This document shows positions 32,928 to 42,939 of a DNA stretch of 64,000 nt, piece after piece (positions within the stretch are counted from its first letter, which is position 1; each line of letters opens with the position of its first letter). The stretch lies in assembly GCA_902362375.1 (NCBI GenBank), contig CABIVS010000004.1:62001-126000 (forward strand), in the 5' to 3' direction. The stretch comes from Bacteroidaceae bacterium (GTDB lineage Bacteria; Bacteroidota; Bacteroidia; Bacteroidales; Bacteroidaceae). Both the position numbers and the translations under genes were made by a program. The notes below the pieces were generated by a model. The model saw only the letters and a list, made by a program, of their open reading frames with translations, did no database searches and was not told where the DNA came from.

Positions 32928-35438
32928 TTAATCTACTTTGAGAGTGCTTGTCACACTCTCTTTATTTAAATAAAACAGTTTCGCTTTCACAACGGAAGCA
33001 TCACAGGCTACGGGAGCTTTCCAAAGTTCCGAATGAAGGGTCGGTTCCGTGCCATCGGTCGTATAGCGTATTTCGCCTCCCCGGATAGGGGTACTGGCGT
33101 GGAGTTGCCCTTCTTTGATGCAAAGTCCGGGATGAGGTAAACGGAAATTGATACTTCGGGACGCCCAGTGAGGCATTTCTTTCTCACTCACTTTGGAGTA
33201 GAACAGGCCCAGTTCTTTATTGTAAGCCTGACGTTCTTTCTCTCCTGCCAAAGTGCTCCAGGCGGGAAAAGCGTTCCAACCGCGTTCCACCAATCCGAGG
33301 ATTTTAGGGAAGGTGTAATATTCCACCCCTTCAAAATCACGGATGGTTTCAGCAAATAATTGTGCCTGCACTCCCTGGATATGTTCCTTTCCGAAAGCGG
33401 TCAAAGTCGTTTTTCCCTTTCCTGCGATGTCCGGATCGACCGGATTGCCTGCCATATCGGTACGTGAAGAACGATAAATGCTATATGGAAGCATGGAGAA
33501 ACCTTTGGACTCGTCGACATATCCCGCCCACGAGAGACCTCTTTCGTCAGGATGAGCGTCATAGGCCAAATCCAGATAGAAATTGTTCACGTTGCAGAGA
33601 ATCACCGGATATCCTTTGTTGGCTATCTGGTAAGGTATTTCATCCGCTTCCCATTCAGGAACCGTATTCCAACAATACACTCCTGCTGCAAGTTGATTCA
33701 AATGCCGATCGGTTGTTTCCGGATGTCCCAACGCTACTTCCTGCCAGCCGCTAAATTGCAAATGATGTTGTTGCAGATAGTCTGCCATCTTCGTAATATA
33801 GTATTCAGATAGTTCGTGGGCACTTGTCATCCCGTGTTCATCCATAAACGCCCGGCAGACAGGAGAACCCATCCAGGCTCCTTCGGGTACTTCATCACCA
33901 CCTAAATGAATCGTAGCCAAAGGTACCTCCGCTTCCTCATACATGGCTATCAACTCACGAATCACTTTTTCCATAAACCGGTATGTAGAAGGCAATGCTA
34001 CATTCATGACATTATCCGTATAAGACTGCGCGGAAACATAGCGGGAAGTGTCTTGTACGTCACTTAATAAATATTCGTCGGCCTTTTCGGGGGCAGTATT
34101 CATAAATTTATGATAGCGCGCTTTCATGGACACGATTGCTGCACGGGCATGACCCGGAGACTCAATCTCCGGAATCACACGTACATGCCTTTGAGCTGCA
34201 TAACGCAGTAAATCGATAAATTCTTCACGGGTGTAATATCCGTTGCCGGAAGTAGCTGCAGACGGATCATAGTTGCCATCGTAGCCCGGATATAAACATT
34301 CCAGTTCATCCGTGGTATGTCCCCGGCGTGCGCCGACCGAGGTCAATTCTTCCAGGCCGGGAATCTCCAGACGCCAGCCTTCGTCATCCGAAAAATGGAA
34401 ATGCAGTACGTTCAGTTTATAAGAAGATATTACATCTACCAGCTTTTTCAGATGTTCAACAGTCGTAAAGTTCCTGGCAATATCCAGCATTTGCCCGCGA
34501 TACGGCAAGTCGGGATAATCACGGATGGAGAGGGCTTCCAAGCGAAACGGCTTTTCCTGACCTTTCAACAGGGAAAGCAAGGTTTGCGTCCCATTGAAAA
34601 TGCCATGTGAAGTGGAAGCTGAAATATTTATCAGCCCGTTTCCCGTATCAATCCGGTAATATTCATCGTTCACTGCTGTTCCCCGTTCCGGCAAATAATC
34701 CAGATGAACCGTTACCGGTGCTTCGGAAACGACTTCCAGACCGTGGATGGTTGCCAGCTTTTCTTTCAATAATCCTGCTTCGTTGGCAAAATCGGGATGG
34801 AAAGTCAGTTTTACTTTATTTTCTATAATAAAACCCTCTTTGCCGGTAGCCGGAAACGCTTCTTTCACTGACGGGAAAATATCAGTTTGCTGCAACTGGG
34901 CTGTAGTCTCCAACGCCAAATTCGAAGCGTATACCTTATCCGGCGCGGGATACCAGTCTTCTGTCTCCATTCCTTGCAGCGGCCGGATGGTCAGTCCGAC
35001 AGGCAAGGGAGTACCTTGCTTGCCGCCTGACTGGCTCACCCAGTAAGTGCCTTCAGGAGCATGTGACAGCTTTTTCAATCCGTTGGTACAACAGAATGTC
35101 ACGGTCAGCGAATCTCCCGGAGCCAATGGTTGGAAATTTTCTGCCGGATACATCCGGAAGAAGTTCGCATTCACCACTTCCACTTTGACGGAAGCAGACT
35201 CTTCCTGCAGAATCTCACGAGGTAGCTGCGAATAATAGATGATCCAATCCTTTCCTAAAGGAGCATCCGATATGTTCTTCAGGACAAATGAATTCTCATA
35301 GTAGCCGGGCTGCACTTCGGCAGCTCCCATCTCCCAGGTCAATGACACGGGGGCTTTCGCCCCGTCAGTCGATTTACAACCGGAAATGACCAGCAGAAGG
35401 CACAGACTTCCCCATATTGCATATAGCATATTTCTCAT
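32928..35438 (-). CDS. Large GH20 beta-hexosaminidase with chitobiase-type accessory domains
   Basis: 836 residues. Lipobox Cys21 (LLLVISGCKST). The N-terminal beta domain resembles the carbohydrate-binding CHB_HEX domain (about 30-155: PVSLTWEMGAAEVQPGYYEN). Then come GH20b (about 200-305), a GH20 barrel (from PYRGQMLDIARNFTTVEHLK) with catalytic D515-E516 in TIHLGGDEVPEGAW, and a C-terminal Fn3-associated domain (IRGGEIRYTTDGTEPT). The architecture is that of chitobiase-like enzymes, so it may prefer longer or chitobiose-containing substrates. It is placed between the other GH20 gene and the SusE/F-like gene. Confidence 0.96.
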   Translation of the reverse strand: MRNMLYAIWGSLCLLLVISGCKSTDGAKAPVSLTWEMGAAEVQPGYYENSFVLKNISDAPLGKDWIIYYSQLPREILQEESASVKVEVVNANFFRMYPAENFQPLAPGDSLTVTFCCTNGLKKLSHAPEGTYWVSQSGGKQGTPLPVGLTIRPLQGMETEDWYPAPDKVYASNLALETTAQLQQTDIFPSVKEAFPATGKEGFIIENKVKLTFHPDFANEAGLLKEKLATIHGLEVVSEAPVTVHLDYLPERGTAVNDEYYRIDTGNGLINISASTSHGIFNGTQTLLSLLKGQEKPFRLEALSIRDYPDLPYRGQMLDIARNFTTVEHLKKLVDVISSYKLNVLHFHFSDDEGWRLEIPGLEELTSVGARRGHTTDELECLYPGYDGNYDPSAATSGNGYYTREEFIDLLRYAAQRHVRVIPEIESPGHARAAIVSMKARYHKFMNTAPEKADEYLLSDVQDTSRYVSAQSYTDNVMNVALPSTYRFMEKVIRELIAMYEEAEVPLATIHLGGDEVPEGAWMGSPVCRAFMDEHGMTSAHELSEYYITKMADYLQQHHLQFSGWQEVALGHPETTDRHLNQLAAGVYCWNTVPEWEADEIPYQIANKGYPVILCNVNNFYLDLAYDAHPDERGLSWAGYVDESKGFSMLPYSIYRSSRTDMAGNPVDPDIAGKGKTTLTAFGKEHIQGVQAQLFAETIRDFEGVEYYTFPKILGLVERGWNAFPAWSTLAGEKERQAYNKELGLFYSKVSEKEMPHWASRSINFRLPHPGLCIKEGQLHASTPIRGGEIRYTTDGTEPTLHSELWKAPVACDASVVKAKLFYLNKESVTSTLKVD

Positions 35439-35475
35439 AGGCTTTCCTGTTTTCTATATATCATTCTTTTAGGCA

Positions 35476-36858
35476 TTAATCACTCAATCGTTCGATGTGC
35501 AAAGTTTCTTTGCCCACTCCTTGCGAAGCATCGAAAGTCAGGCGATAATAACCGGGAACGAAACCGTCTCCACTTGTTATTCCATTGGAAGCAGACAGTT
35601 CGATTCCATCCGTATCGCCGGACAATGAACCCTCTTGCAGTAGCATGCCTTTATCTTTATTCCATTGCAAATCGCTGTAAATTTCAATTTCGAAGGATTC
35701 CCATTCATGAGTGTTACTCAAATACACGGTGGTCTGGTATTTCTGTTCACCGATTGGCACAATATATCCTAACTGTGATATGTCTTCCAAATTCCAGCCT
35801 CCACTATTATATGCTTCATTCCAGACGGGTGCGCATGTAAATCCGTGTCCTACCAGCCAGAAGCAAGTGGGAGCCGTATCACCCATCCGTGCCACCCAGA
35901 TATAATTATACTTAGAAGAATAATAAATCTCCCAGGTTCCTGATTTGCGCAAGAAGGTAAACTTGCCATTATCCGGATTATAGCTAAAGAAGTCGCGATT
36001 GTAAGCGTGTTCCACATCTTCAAATCCACTCATTTCGAACTCTTCCCCCTGCGTAAAGCTAATCTGTGCACGGAAAAATCCCTCACTGGCTATCAACTCG
36101 GTTTCTTTAATTTTCAGGTTCTTTTGGTAGCCGACTACTCCCAGTTCAAAAGTCAGCACATTGAAAGTGATCTGTTCGACAAACCAATCCCGGTAATCAA
36201 AAGCAAAGCTAGGTCCCGACGCTTCAATAAGGACTGCCGTATTGCTTGCTTCGGCAGCTCCCCAAATCAGTTTTGCATCATCCAATGACGCTGCGGTAGA
36301 GATCTTTCCGGATAGTTCCATCGGATAACCCTCTTCCGAATCGGAAACTTCCGTGAGGTACAGGTAAGGATTGTCCTCACTCCGGTTCATTTCTACCACC
36401 TCGCCGTTATAGTGAAGATAAAGCACTTCGGGAATCTGCGGACGGGTTATATGGAAATCAAATGTTTGAGTGACTTCACTACCTTCCACATTGATGGCTG
36501 TCAAGATCACCTTCGCTTCCTGATTCTCTTCAAGCCCGGCTTCAAACGGGATATAAATCCCTTTTTCAACAATCGAGACATCAGTGCCTTTCGTACGGAT
36601 CGACTGCGAACTGACCAAAATCTCACCTGTCATTAATTTCACTTCCAGCGTAGACAAAGGAGTCTGCGGGTCGTGAATCTTCACAGAAAAGTAAAGGGAA
36701 TCGGCAGCAGGTGTCTGATCGGTAGTCGAGAATTGCAGTTCCGATATTTCGGGACACGAATATGGATACGTCACCCGGCCCTCTTCTTCGCTGCATGAAG
36801 CCAGCCAACAAACAGTCAGCCCCAGCAGCCATAAAAACAGATTATTGTGTTTCATCAT
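35476..36858 (-). CDS. SusE/SusF-like outer-membrane lipoprotein
   Basis: 460 residues. The signal MMKHNNLFLWLLGLTVCWLA leads to a lipobox, LASCSEEE (Cys22). The mature protein is a string of Ig-like beta domains (for example ISELQFSTTDQTPAADSLYF; VKIHDPQTPLSTLEVKLMT), with a C-terminal carbohydrate-binding-like half (GTWEIYYSSKYNYIWVARMG). It matches the Bacteroidales DUF5121/SusE-type surface glycan-binding proteins. It follows SusD directly (33 bases), the standard position for such a protein. The ligand is presumably the amino-sugar glycan handled by the two GH20 enzymes. Confidence 0.85.
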   Translation of the reverse strand: MMKHNNLFLWLLGLTVCWLASCSEEEGRVTYPYSCPEISELQFSTTDQTPAADSLYFSVKIHDPQTPLSTLEVKLMTGEILVSSQSIRTKGTDVSIVEKGIYIPFEAGLEENQEAKVILTAINVEGSEVTQTFDFHITRPQIPEVLYLHYNGEVVEMNRSEDNPYLYLTEVSDSEEGYPMELSGKISTAASLDDAKLIWGAAEASNTAVLIEASGPSFAFDYRDWFVEQITFNVLTFELGVVGYQKNLKIKETELIASEGFFRAQISFTQGEEFEMSGFEDVEHAYNRDFFSYNPDNGKFTFLRKSGTWEIYYSSKYNYIWVARMGDTAPTCFWLVGHGFTCAPVWNEAYNSGGWNLEDISQLGYIVPIGEQKYQTTVYLSNTHEWESFEIEIYSDLQWNKDKGMLLQEGSLSGDTDGIELSASNGITSGDGFVPGYYRLTFDASQGVGKETLHIERLSD

Positions 36859-36891
36859 TTTTTCTTTTAAAGTTTTACGTTCCTCTTTTCA

Positions 36892-38367
36892 TTAATAGCC
36901 TTCATTTTGAGTCAGATTGGTGTTCTTATCTTTCTCTCCTTGAGGAATCGGCCACAACTGCCGGAAAGCCTGCAAACCTGCAAACAGCAATCTGCCGTCT
37001 TTGTCTTTATGTTTCTGCATCACTTCCAACAAACGATTATTACGCACCAAGTCGAACCAGCGCTGACCTTCCATATACAATTCTAATTGGCGTTCGTTCT
37101 CTACCGCCAGGCGTCCTCTGGCCTGCCCCATATTTTCATCTAAAGAAGAAGGGGCAAAACCGGCACGTTCTCTAATGCTGTTCACAATCCGGATGGCTTC
37201 CGGGGTGCGGTCTAACTCTACCAATGCTTCGGCTTTCAACAGCAGTATATCTGCCAACCGCATCAAAATGATATTGGAAGTCTTCTCGCGAATTTTATAA
37301 GACAACGGGTAACTGTCTGCTGGCCAATAGGTATCATAAGGCACCGATTTCCAAAGAATACTGGATGCATAACGGGTATCTTTCTCTTTGTCGAATTTAG
37401 CAACCAGATCATGAGTAGGCGTACAATAACGTCGCCAGGTTACTGATCCGTCATCTTCTTTCAGCAACACCCAGTAAGCCCAATTCGGAGCATCGGAGGT
37501 GTAATAGACTTCGAAGATGCTTTCTGAAGAAAATTTCTTGTCGGGTTGCCACAACTCGTCAAAATTGCCGACCAGCGTATAGCCTTCTGCTATTACTTTG
37601 TCGCAAGCCTCAACCACTTTGGTATAGTCGCGTGTTGATTTCTCCCCTCTCGTTGCGAGCACTTTGGCACGTAAAGCATAGGCTGCTCCCTTGGTTGCCT
37701 GAAAAATACCTTTATTCTTGCTTACCAGGTAACGAATGGTATTTTCTTCATTCAGGTCGTCCAGAATCTGGTCATATATCTTATCTGCAGCAGAACGTTC
37801 CGGATACATCACCGGATACCATTTATCGAGATTTTCGGCTGTAATGGTTGGAATCAAATCCAGCACCATCGGAGCATCACCCCATAAACGGACAATATCA
37901 AAATACGCCCATGCTCGCAAGAACTTGGCTTCTGCAATGACACGATTACGTTCTTCTGCTACGGTAGAGGCAGGGTCCATCATCTTCGTATTTTCAATCA
38001 CACTGGTGGCGGTACCGGCCATCGAATAATACTGCGACCAGACCAGTTCTACTTTATAATTGGTAGAGGTCAGTTTCAACAAATCAAACTCCTGTTCGGC
38101 CACACCGTCTCCGCCGATATAACAATTATCGGACTGCACATCTCCAATGGTATAATTTTCCGACTGGAATATATCTGCTTTAAAACTCTCATACGCACCC
38201 TGCAACTCGGCCTGTGCATCTGCCAGACTTCCATATTTAGACTCCTGATCTTCCGTTCCGGTACCTTCCTGCATAAAATCCGATTGCGGTTTCTCATCCA
38301 GGAAACTACTGCATGAAACGACTAATGTACAGAGTACGACATACGCTAACTTTATTATGTTTTTCAT
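36892..38367 (-). CDS. SusD/RagB-type nutrient-binding lipoprotein
   Basis: 491 residues. Lipobox LVVSCSSFLDEKP (Cys20 region). Family hallmarks: FLDEKPQSDFM at the N-terminus, ERNRVIAEAKFLRAWAYFDI then VRLWGDAPMVLD (TPR region), and the C-terminal ENERQLELYMEGQRWFDLVR. It lids the SusC transporter encoded 11 bases upstream. It is intact and of normal length. Confidence 0.96.
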   Translation of the reverse strand: MKNIIKLAYVVLCTLVVSCSSFLDEKPQSDFMQEGTGTEDQESKYGSLADAQAELQGAYESFKADIFQSENYTIGDVQSDNCYIGGDGVAEQEFDLLKLTSTNYKVELVWSQYYSMAGTATSVIENTKMMDPASTVAEERNRVIAEAKFLRAWAYFDIVRLWGDAPMVLDLIPTITAENLDKWYPVMYPERSAADKIYDQILDDLNEENTIRYLVSKNKGIFQATKGAAYALRAKVLATRGEKSTRDYTKVVEACDKVIAEGYTLVGNFDELWQPDKKFSSESIFEVYYTSDAPNWAYWVLLKEDDGSVTWRRYCTPTHDLVAKFDKEKDTRYASSILWKSVPYDTYWPADSYPLSYKIREKTSNIILMRLADILLLKAEALVELDRTPEAIRIVNSIRERAGFAPSSLDENMGQARGRLAVENERQLELYMEGQRWFDLVRNNRLLEVMQKHKDKDGRLLFAGLQAFRQLWPIPQGEKDKNTNLTQNEGY

Positions 38368-38378
38368 TTTCGCAGCTA

Positions 38379-41300
38379 TTAAAATTCAACATTCAAACCA
38401 AAAATTACCGCCCTCGATTGAGGATAAGTACCATAGTCCACTCCTTGAGCAACGGAGTCTCCGCCAAAAGCATTTACTTCAGGATCGTATCCTTTGTATT
38501 TTGTCAGTGTGAAGAGATTCTGTCCGGTGACGTAAGCCTGCAATCTGGACAGATGTATCTTATTCAACCATCTCTTAGGAAAACTATAGGATAAAGTGAC
38601 TGTTTTCAGGCGCAGATAAGATCCATCTTCTACAAAACGGGAGGAGTTATGATTATTCTCTGTATTACCAACGCGGGGGACATTGGTAATCATACCCGGT
38701 CGTTTCCAACGATCCAACACACGAACCGACTGGTTTCTAAAGTCTGTCATGCCTTCCATATCAATACGCGACGCGTTAAAAATCTTATTGCCCTGACTTC
38801 CCTGCAAAAATATAGACAGGTCGAAACCGGCATACGAGAATGTATTCGTCATACCGTAAATAAACTTAGGCTGGGCATTTCCCAAAGTGGTACGATCTTC
38901 CGGATCGATAAAACCGTTACCATTCAAGTCACGATAGATAATATCTCCGGTTTCCGGATCAACACCTTCTGATATGTAACCAAAGAATGTTCCCAACGGA
39001 AGCCCTTCTTTCAGGATGACGGCTTTCTCCTTGGATTCGTACATTTCAGCATAATAATAGACTTTATTCAAGCCGAGCTTCGTCAACTTATTCCGGTTGA
39101 AAGATATATTGAAATCGGTATTCCACTGGAAGTTACCTTTAAAATTCTGGGAAGAGAGAGTGAACTCCATACCTTTATTCACCATCTCACCGTCATTTCT
39201 TGTCACACTGCTCGGCACTACATTCTCCGGCAGGCTGACTGTCAATAGCAAATCGGTGGTCTTCTTGTAGTAAGCATCTACCGAGAAGGATAAGCGGGAA
39301 TCAAACATGGTCAGGTCAAGTCCCAGATTCCATTGGCTTGTTTTTTCCCAGGTCAGTTCTTTATTGGCTGCCGAACCGGGTTTAATGGCAAGCCCCGGAT
39401 ATAAGTTTCCCTCCGAAACGGGCAGTTTACTGACGCTCATAGAAGCCATGTAAGCGTAGTTTCCAAAACCGCCCTGGTTACCGTTCATACCCCATCCGGC
39501 ACGTAGTTTCAGGTCGGTAACAATGTCCTGTAAAGGTTGCATGAACTTTTCACCTGAAATTCTCCAGCCTGCGGAAACAGAAGGGAAAGTACCCCAACGA
39601 TGTCCCGGAGCAAAACGGGAAGAACCGTCTGCACGGAAGTTAACCGTCAGCAAATAACGGCTGTCGTAATTGTAGGCTACACGACCCAGAAAAGAGGCCA
39701 GCGTCCATGCGGAAGCAGAAGAACCGCAAGCATCCTTATCCAACTGGTTGGCGGCACTGATGGAATGAATATCGGGATAAGACTCTGCCAGGTCGAAACC
39801 TGCCATCCACGAACCGTTATATTGTGCACGCTGCTGAGTAGCTCCTCCCAAAATGGAAAAGTTATGTTTGTTGAATGAACAATCATAAGTCAGTAAGTTT
39901 TCAAAAAGCCATTCGAAGTTTCGTGAGAAACTCTCTTCCACACGTCCTTTTGTACCCCGTCCGTCCGAAGTTGAAATCGGGTCCAGATAGTAGTCCCAAT
40001 GTTCATTGGTCAGTTCAATGCCGAAAGTCGTTTTAAACTTCAGTCCTTTGAGTATGTCAACCGTGAAGCCGAGTGAGCCATTTATATGATCTGTATTCGT
40101 GTTACTGTCTGCCGCATTGGCAGCCAGCGGATTCAAGATGCGTGCACCGTAAGCCTGTTCGTCATATTCGTTCGGATCATACGGGTTCCACTTCTGCATA
40201 AACGGAGGAGTATTCACAACGGACAAGATGGAACCGGCACGCAAAGAACTGCGGCTTTCGTTCACCCATTGTCCGCCTGTATGCGAATATGCAAAATTGA
40301 GTGCCATTTTTAACCATTTGGTCTGCTCGCTATCCAAGTTTGCACGGAAATTATACCGGTTGAAGTGTGCTTTCTCCACGATACCCTGTTCATCGGAATA
40401 ACCTCCGGAAACAAAATATTGCAGTTTCTCGGTTCCATTTGCCACAGACAACTGGTAGTTTTGATTGACACCCGTACCGAAGAATAAATCAGTCCAGTCC
40501 ACATAGCGCGTTTCACTTTCGGGGATGTTGGGGGCAACATCCGAAACAGCTTTCAAGTCTTTCATCAAGTCTTTATATTGCTCCGTATTCAACGCATCTA
40601 TTTTTTTTCCTAATTTAGAGAAACCTACATAAGCACTCATTTTCACTTGTGGTACACCGATCTTTCCTCTTTTAGTCGTAATCAACACTACTCCGTTTGC
40701 CGCACGTGCTCCGTAAATAGCAGCCGATGAGGCATCTTTCAGAATTTGCATACTTTCAATATCATTCGGACTGATATTCGATATATCATCTGATGGCAAA
40801 CCGTCCACCACATACAGCGGTTCATTAGACGCCTGTACCGAAGTGGCTCCTCTCACCCGGATCGTTACTCCGGAACCCGGCATACCCGACGGCTGCACGA
40901 CTTGAATGCCGGCCGCTTTTCCCTGAATAGCCTGTGCAGCTGTCATGATCGGACGTTCTTCAATGTCTGCCGTGGAAACGACAGATACCGCAGTAGTGAT
41001 ATCTTTCCGTCTCATAGAACCATATCCCACCACGACTACCTCTTCCAGTACCTGCGAATCTTCACTCAATGACACATTATATACATTCTGCTTATTGACC
41101 GTATGAGACTGGGAAACATAACCGATATAGGAGAAATTGACCTTTGCCCCCACAGGAGCTTCCAAAGAAAAACGACCGTCTATATCGGTAGCAGTTCCAA
41201 TATTCTCTCCTTCCACTCTCACCGTGACACCAATCAAAGGTTCTCCCCTCCGGTCGGCAACAACACCTGTGATTGTTTTCTTATCGCCTTTCTGAGGGGC

Positions 41301-41621
41301 GTTCTGTTCACTCTTCAGAGTAAGCACCACTTGCTTACCCGATTCTATTTTATAACTAATAGATGATCCTTTGAAAACTTTTTCTAAAACCGTATCAATA
41401 CTTTCATTGCTCACTGTCAATGAAATTTTTCGGTCCAATCCGGGAAGCTTATCTGTATAAAAGAAGCTGTAATCGGCCTTCTTTTCAATCACTCGTATCG
41501 TCTGACGTATCGTCTGATTCTTCACAGAGAAAGTGATCTGCGCACTTACCTCTTGAGACACAAACAGCAAGATACAACTAAACATAACAAGCCTGAATAT
41601 GATATGTAATTGTTTTCTCAT
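38379..41621 (-). CDS. SusC/RagA TonB-dependent transporter with N-terminal STN signalling domain
   Basis: 1080 residues. Signal peptide, then an STN domain (about 30-100: QTIRQTIRVIEKKADYSFFY; LTVSNESIDTVLEKVFKGSS) that contacts a FecR anti-sigma factor. Then a carboxypeptidase-regulatory domain (ITGVVADRRGEPLIGVTVRV), plug (EEVVVVGYGSMRRKDITTAV; GVTIRVRGATSVQASNEPLY), and a barrel ending AVIFGLNVEF. It imports oligosaccharide and signals substrate binding to the anti-sigma/sigma pair encoded next to it. This is the classical trans-envelope induction seen in many host-glycan utilization loci. Confidence 0.97.
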   Translation of the reverse strand: MRKQLHIIFRLVMFSCILLFVSQEVSAQITFSVKNQTIRQTIRVIEKKADYSFFYTDKLPGLDRKISLTVSNESIDTVLEKVFKGSSISYKIESGKQVVLTLKSEQNAPQKGDKKTITGVVADRRGEPLIGVTVRVEGENIGTATDIDGRFSLEAPVGAKVNFSYIGYVSQSHTVNKQNVYNVSLSEDSQVLEEVVVVGYGSMRRKDITTAVSVVSTADIEERPIMTAAQAIQGKAAGIQVVQPSGMPGSGVTIRVRGATSVQASNEPLYVVDGLPSDDISNISPNDIESMQILKDASSAAIYGARAANGVVLITTKRGKIGVPQVKMSAYVGFSKLGKKIDALNTEQYKDLMKDLKAVSDVAPNIPESETRYVDWTDLFFGTGVNQNYQLSVANGTEKLQYFVSGGYSDEQGIVEKAHFNRYNFRANLDSEQTKWLKMALNFAYSHTGGQWVNESRSSLRAGSILSVVNTPPFMQKWNPYDPNEYDEQAYGARILNPLAANAADSNTNTDHINGSLGFTVDILKGLKFKTTFGIELTNEHWDYYLDPISTSDGRGTKGRVEESFSRNFEWLFENLLTYDCSFNKHNFSILGGATQQRAQYNGSWMAGFDLAESYPDIHSISAANQLDKDACGSSASAWTLASFLGRVAYNYDSRYLLTVNFRADGSSRFAPGHRWGTFPSVSAGWRISGEKFMQPLQDIVTDLKLRAGWGMNGNQGGFGNYAYMASMSVSKLPVSEGNLYPGLAIKPGSAANKELTWEKTSQWNLGLDLTMFDSRLSFSVDAYYKKTTDLLLTVSLPENVVPSSVTRNDGEMVNKGMEFTLSSQNFKGNFQWNTDFNISFNRNKLTKLGLNKVYYYAEMYESKEKAVILKEGLPLGTFFGYISEGVDPETGDIIYRDLNGNGFIDPEDRTTLGNAQPKFIYGMTNTFSYAGFDLSIFLQGSQGNKIFNASRIDMEGMTDFRNQSVRVLDRWKRPGMITNVPRVGNTENNHNSSRFVEDGSYLRLKTVTLSYSFPKRWLNKIHLSRLQAYVTGQNLFTLTKYKGYDPEVNAFGGDSVAQGVDYGTYPQSRAVIFGLNVEF

Positions 41622-41675
41622 TAGTAATTAGCTTTAAATTCTTTAAAATATAAGTCTGAAAATTAGACTTTTTAT

Positions 41676-41820
41676 TATCTTTGTAAAATCGTGAAGCAAA
41701 AAGGATTCCCTTTCCCTTATCCGTATAAGGAAAAACTCTTTTTTACTATCATGTATAAACCGTATTTGATTTCGGGGTGGAATTATGCTGCTACATAATT
41801 CTACCCTCTTTGTTTTTTAT
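41676..41820 (+). ncRNA. Predicted cis-antisense sRNA between anti-sigma and susC
   Basis: On the plus strand, opposite to all neighbouring genes, TATCTTTG (41676-41683) is a full -7 box. About 90 bases further on lies an intrinsic terminator: GGGTGGAATTATG (41775-41787) pairs with CATAATTCTACCC (41794-41806, one G-U), followed by TCTTTGTTTTTT. A small hairpin, CCTTAT/ATAAGG (41715-41730), lies between them. The implied RNA is about 130 nt and complementary to the mRNA upstream of susC. Antisense sRNAs in this position (DonS type of B. fragilis) repress ECF-sigma-controlled loci; identity with them is inferred. I see no reading frame in it. Confidence 0.65.
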
Positions 41821-41846
41821 GAGGTGTCTTCCATAAATCGTCTTTT

Positions 41847-42842
41847 TTAGTTAATACTACTTCCTATTCTCACCGTATCTCCTTCTAACTCATAGGTTAA
41901 AGGATAAGTAAGGCTTATAATATAAAATACATTATGCAAGCTGCTATTCCGGATGGTTCCGGAAAATAGCACGTTCTTCAGTTTTTCGGAGTCAAACACG
42001 ACTTTCACTCCGTACATCCGCTCCAGCGTAGTCGCGATCTCCGCTAAAGATGATGAATTAAAAATCAACATATTGTTCCGCCAAAAGTCGATTTCACGCA
42101 TATCCGAGATTGCCGATTTAGTAAATGTCTGCTTGTTCTTATGGTATTCTACCTTTTCTCCGGGTTTCAACAAGGTAGCATCCGTTTTATTAGAAACCTT
42201 GACGCTTCCTTCTGCCAGCAGTGTCGTGACAGAATGATCGTCACGATAACCTTTCACATCAAAGGTAGTTCCCAACGCTTCTATCTCCAGATCATTGCAG
42301 CAGACGATAAAACGTTTTTCTTTGTTTTTCGCCACTTCGAAATAGGCTTCTCCATCCAAATAGATTTTCCGGTCGGATTTGTTGTACTCCGCATCATAAG
42401 AAAGATGAGTGGCCGAATTTAACCAGACTTTCGTTCCATCAGGCAAAGTCAGATTCGCTTTCTGTCCATAATCGACTGCCACCATGAAAGGGTCCTGTGA
42501 CACCTTATTCATATGTTCTACCCCAAAGTAAGCGGCCAGTCCTAAACAAACCGGTAATAAGATGGTGGCCGCCACCTTATATATAATAGGTTGCCAGCGC
42601 CGTTTCTTCAGAGACAGTATCTTGGACTCATCCAAATTCCTCTGCAGATGGTTCCACATTTCCTCTTCCACTGTCCTATCGATTTCGACGGCTGCTTCTT
42701 TCCACATTTGCTCACAAAGCAGATTAAACTCATCACGAATTCCCGGTTTACGAATCCATTCAATAAGTATCCTTCTTTCTTCAGAAGAGGCCTCCTTCTT
42801 GAAGAATTTTTCCAATAGTACTATGTAATCGTGTTGCTCCAT
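41847..42842 (-). CDS. FecR-family anti-sigma factor
   Basis: 331 residues. The cytoplasmic N-terminal part (EQHDYIVLLEKFFKKEASSE) binds sigma. A single membrane segment at about residues 88-107 (VAATILLPVCLGLAAYFGVE) follows. The periplasmic FecR domain (about 120-225) has ALGTTFDVKGYRDD and SVTTLLAEGSVKV. The C-terminal STN-contacting domain ends VIFDSEKLKNVLFSGTIR, then YELEGDTVRIG. It holds the sigma factor until SusC signals ligand. The sigma gene is 97 bases upstream on the same strand. The long gap to susC (225 bp) holds the predicted antisense RNA. Confidence 0.95.
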   Translation of the reverse strand: MEQHDYIVLLEKFFKKEASSEERRILIEWIRKPGIRDEFNLLCEQMWKEAAVEIDRTVEEEMWNHLQRNLDESKILSLKKRRWQPIIYKVAATILLPVCLGLAAYFGVEHMNKVSQDPFMVAVDYGQKANLTLPDGTKVWLNSATHLSYDAEYNKSDRKIYLDGEAYFEVAKNKEKRFIVCCNDLEIEALGTTFDVKGYRDDHSVTTLLAEGSVKVSNKTDATLLKPGEKVEYHKNKQTFTKSAISDMREIDFWRNNMLIFNSSSLAEIATTLERMYGVKVVFDSEKLKNVLFSGTIRNSSLHNVFYIISLTYPLTYELEGDTVRIGSSIN

Positions 42843-42939
42843 AATTTTCCTGTTCTATTTATACTAGTCTTGAGAGACAGAAAAGGACTACAGAGAAATC
42901 GAAATAATTCGGATATTAACTTTTATTAAAGCTTTCACG

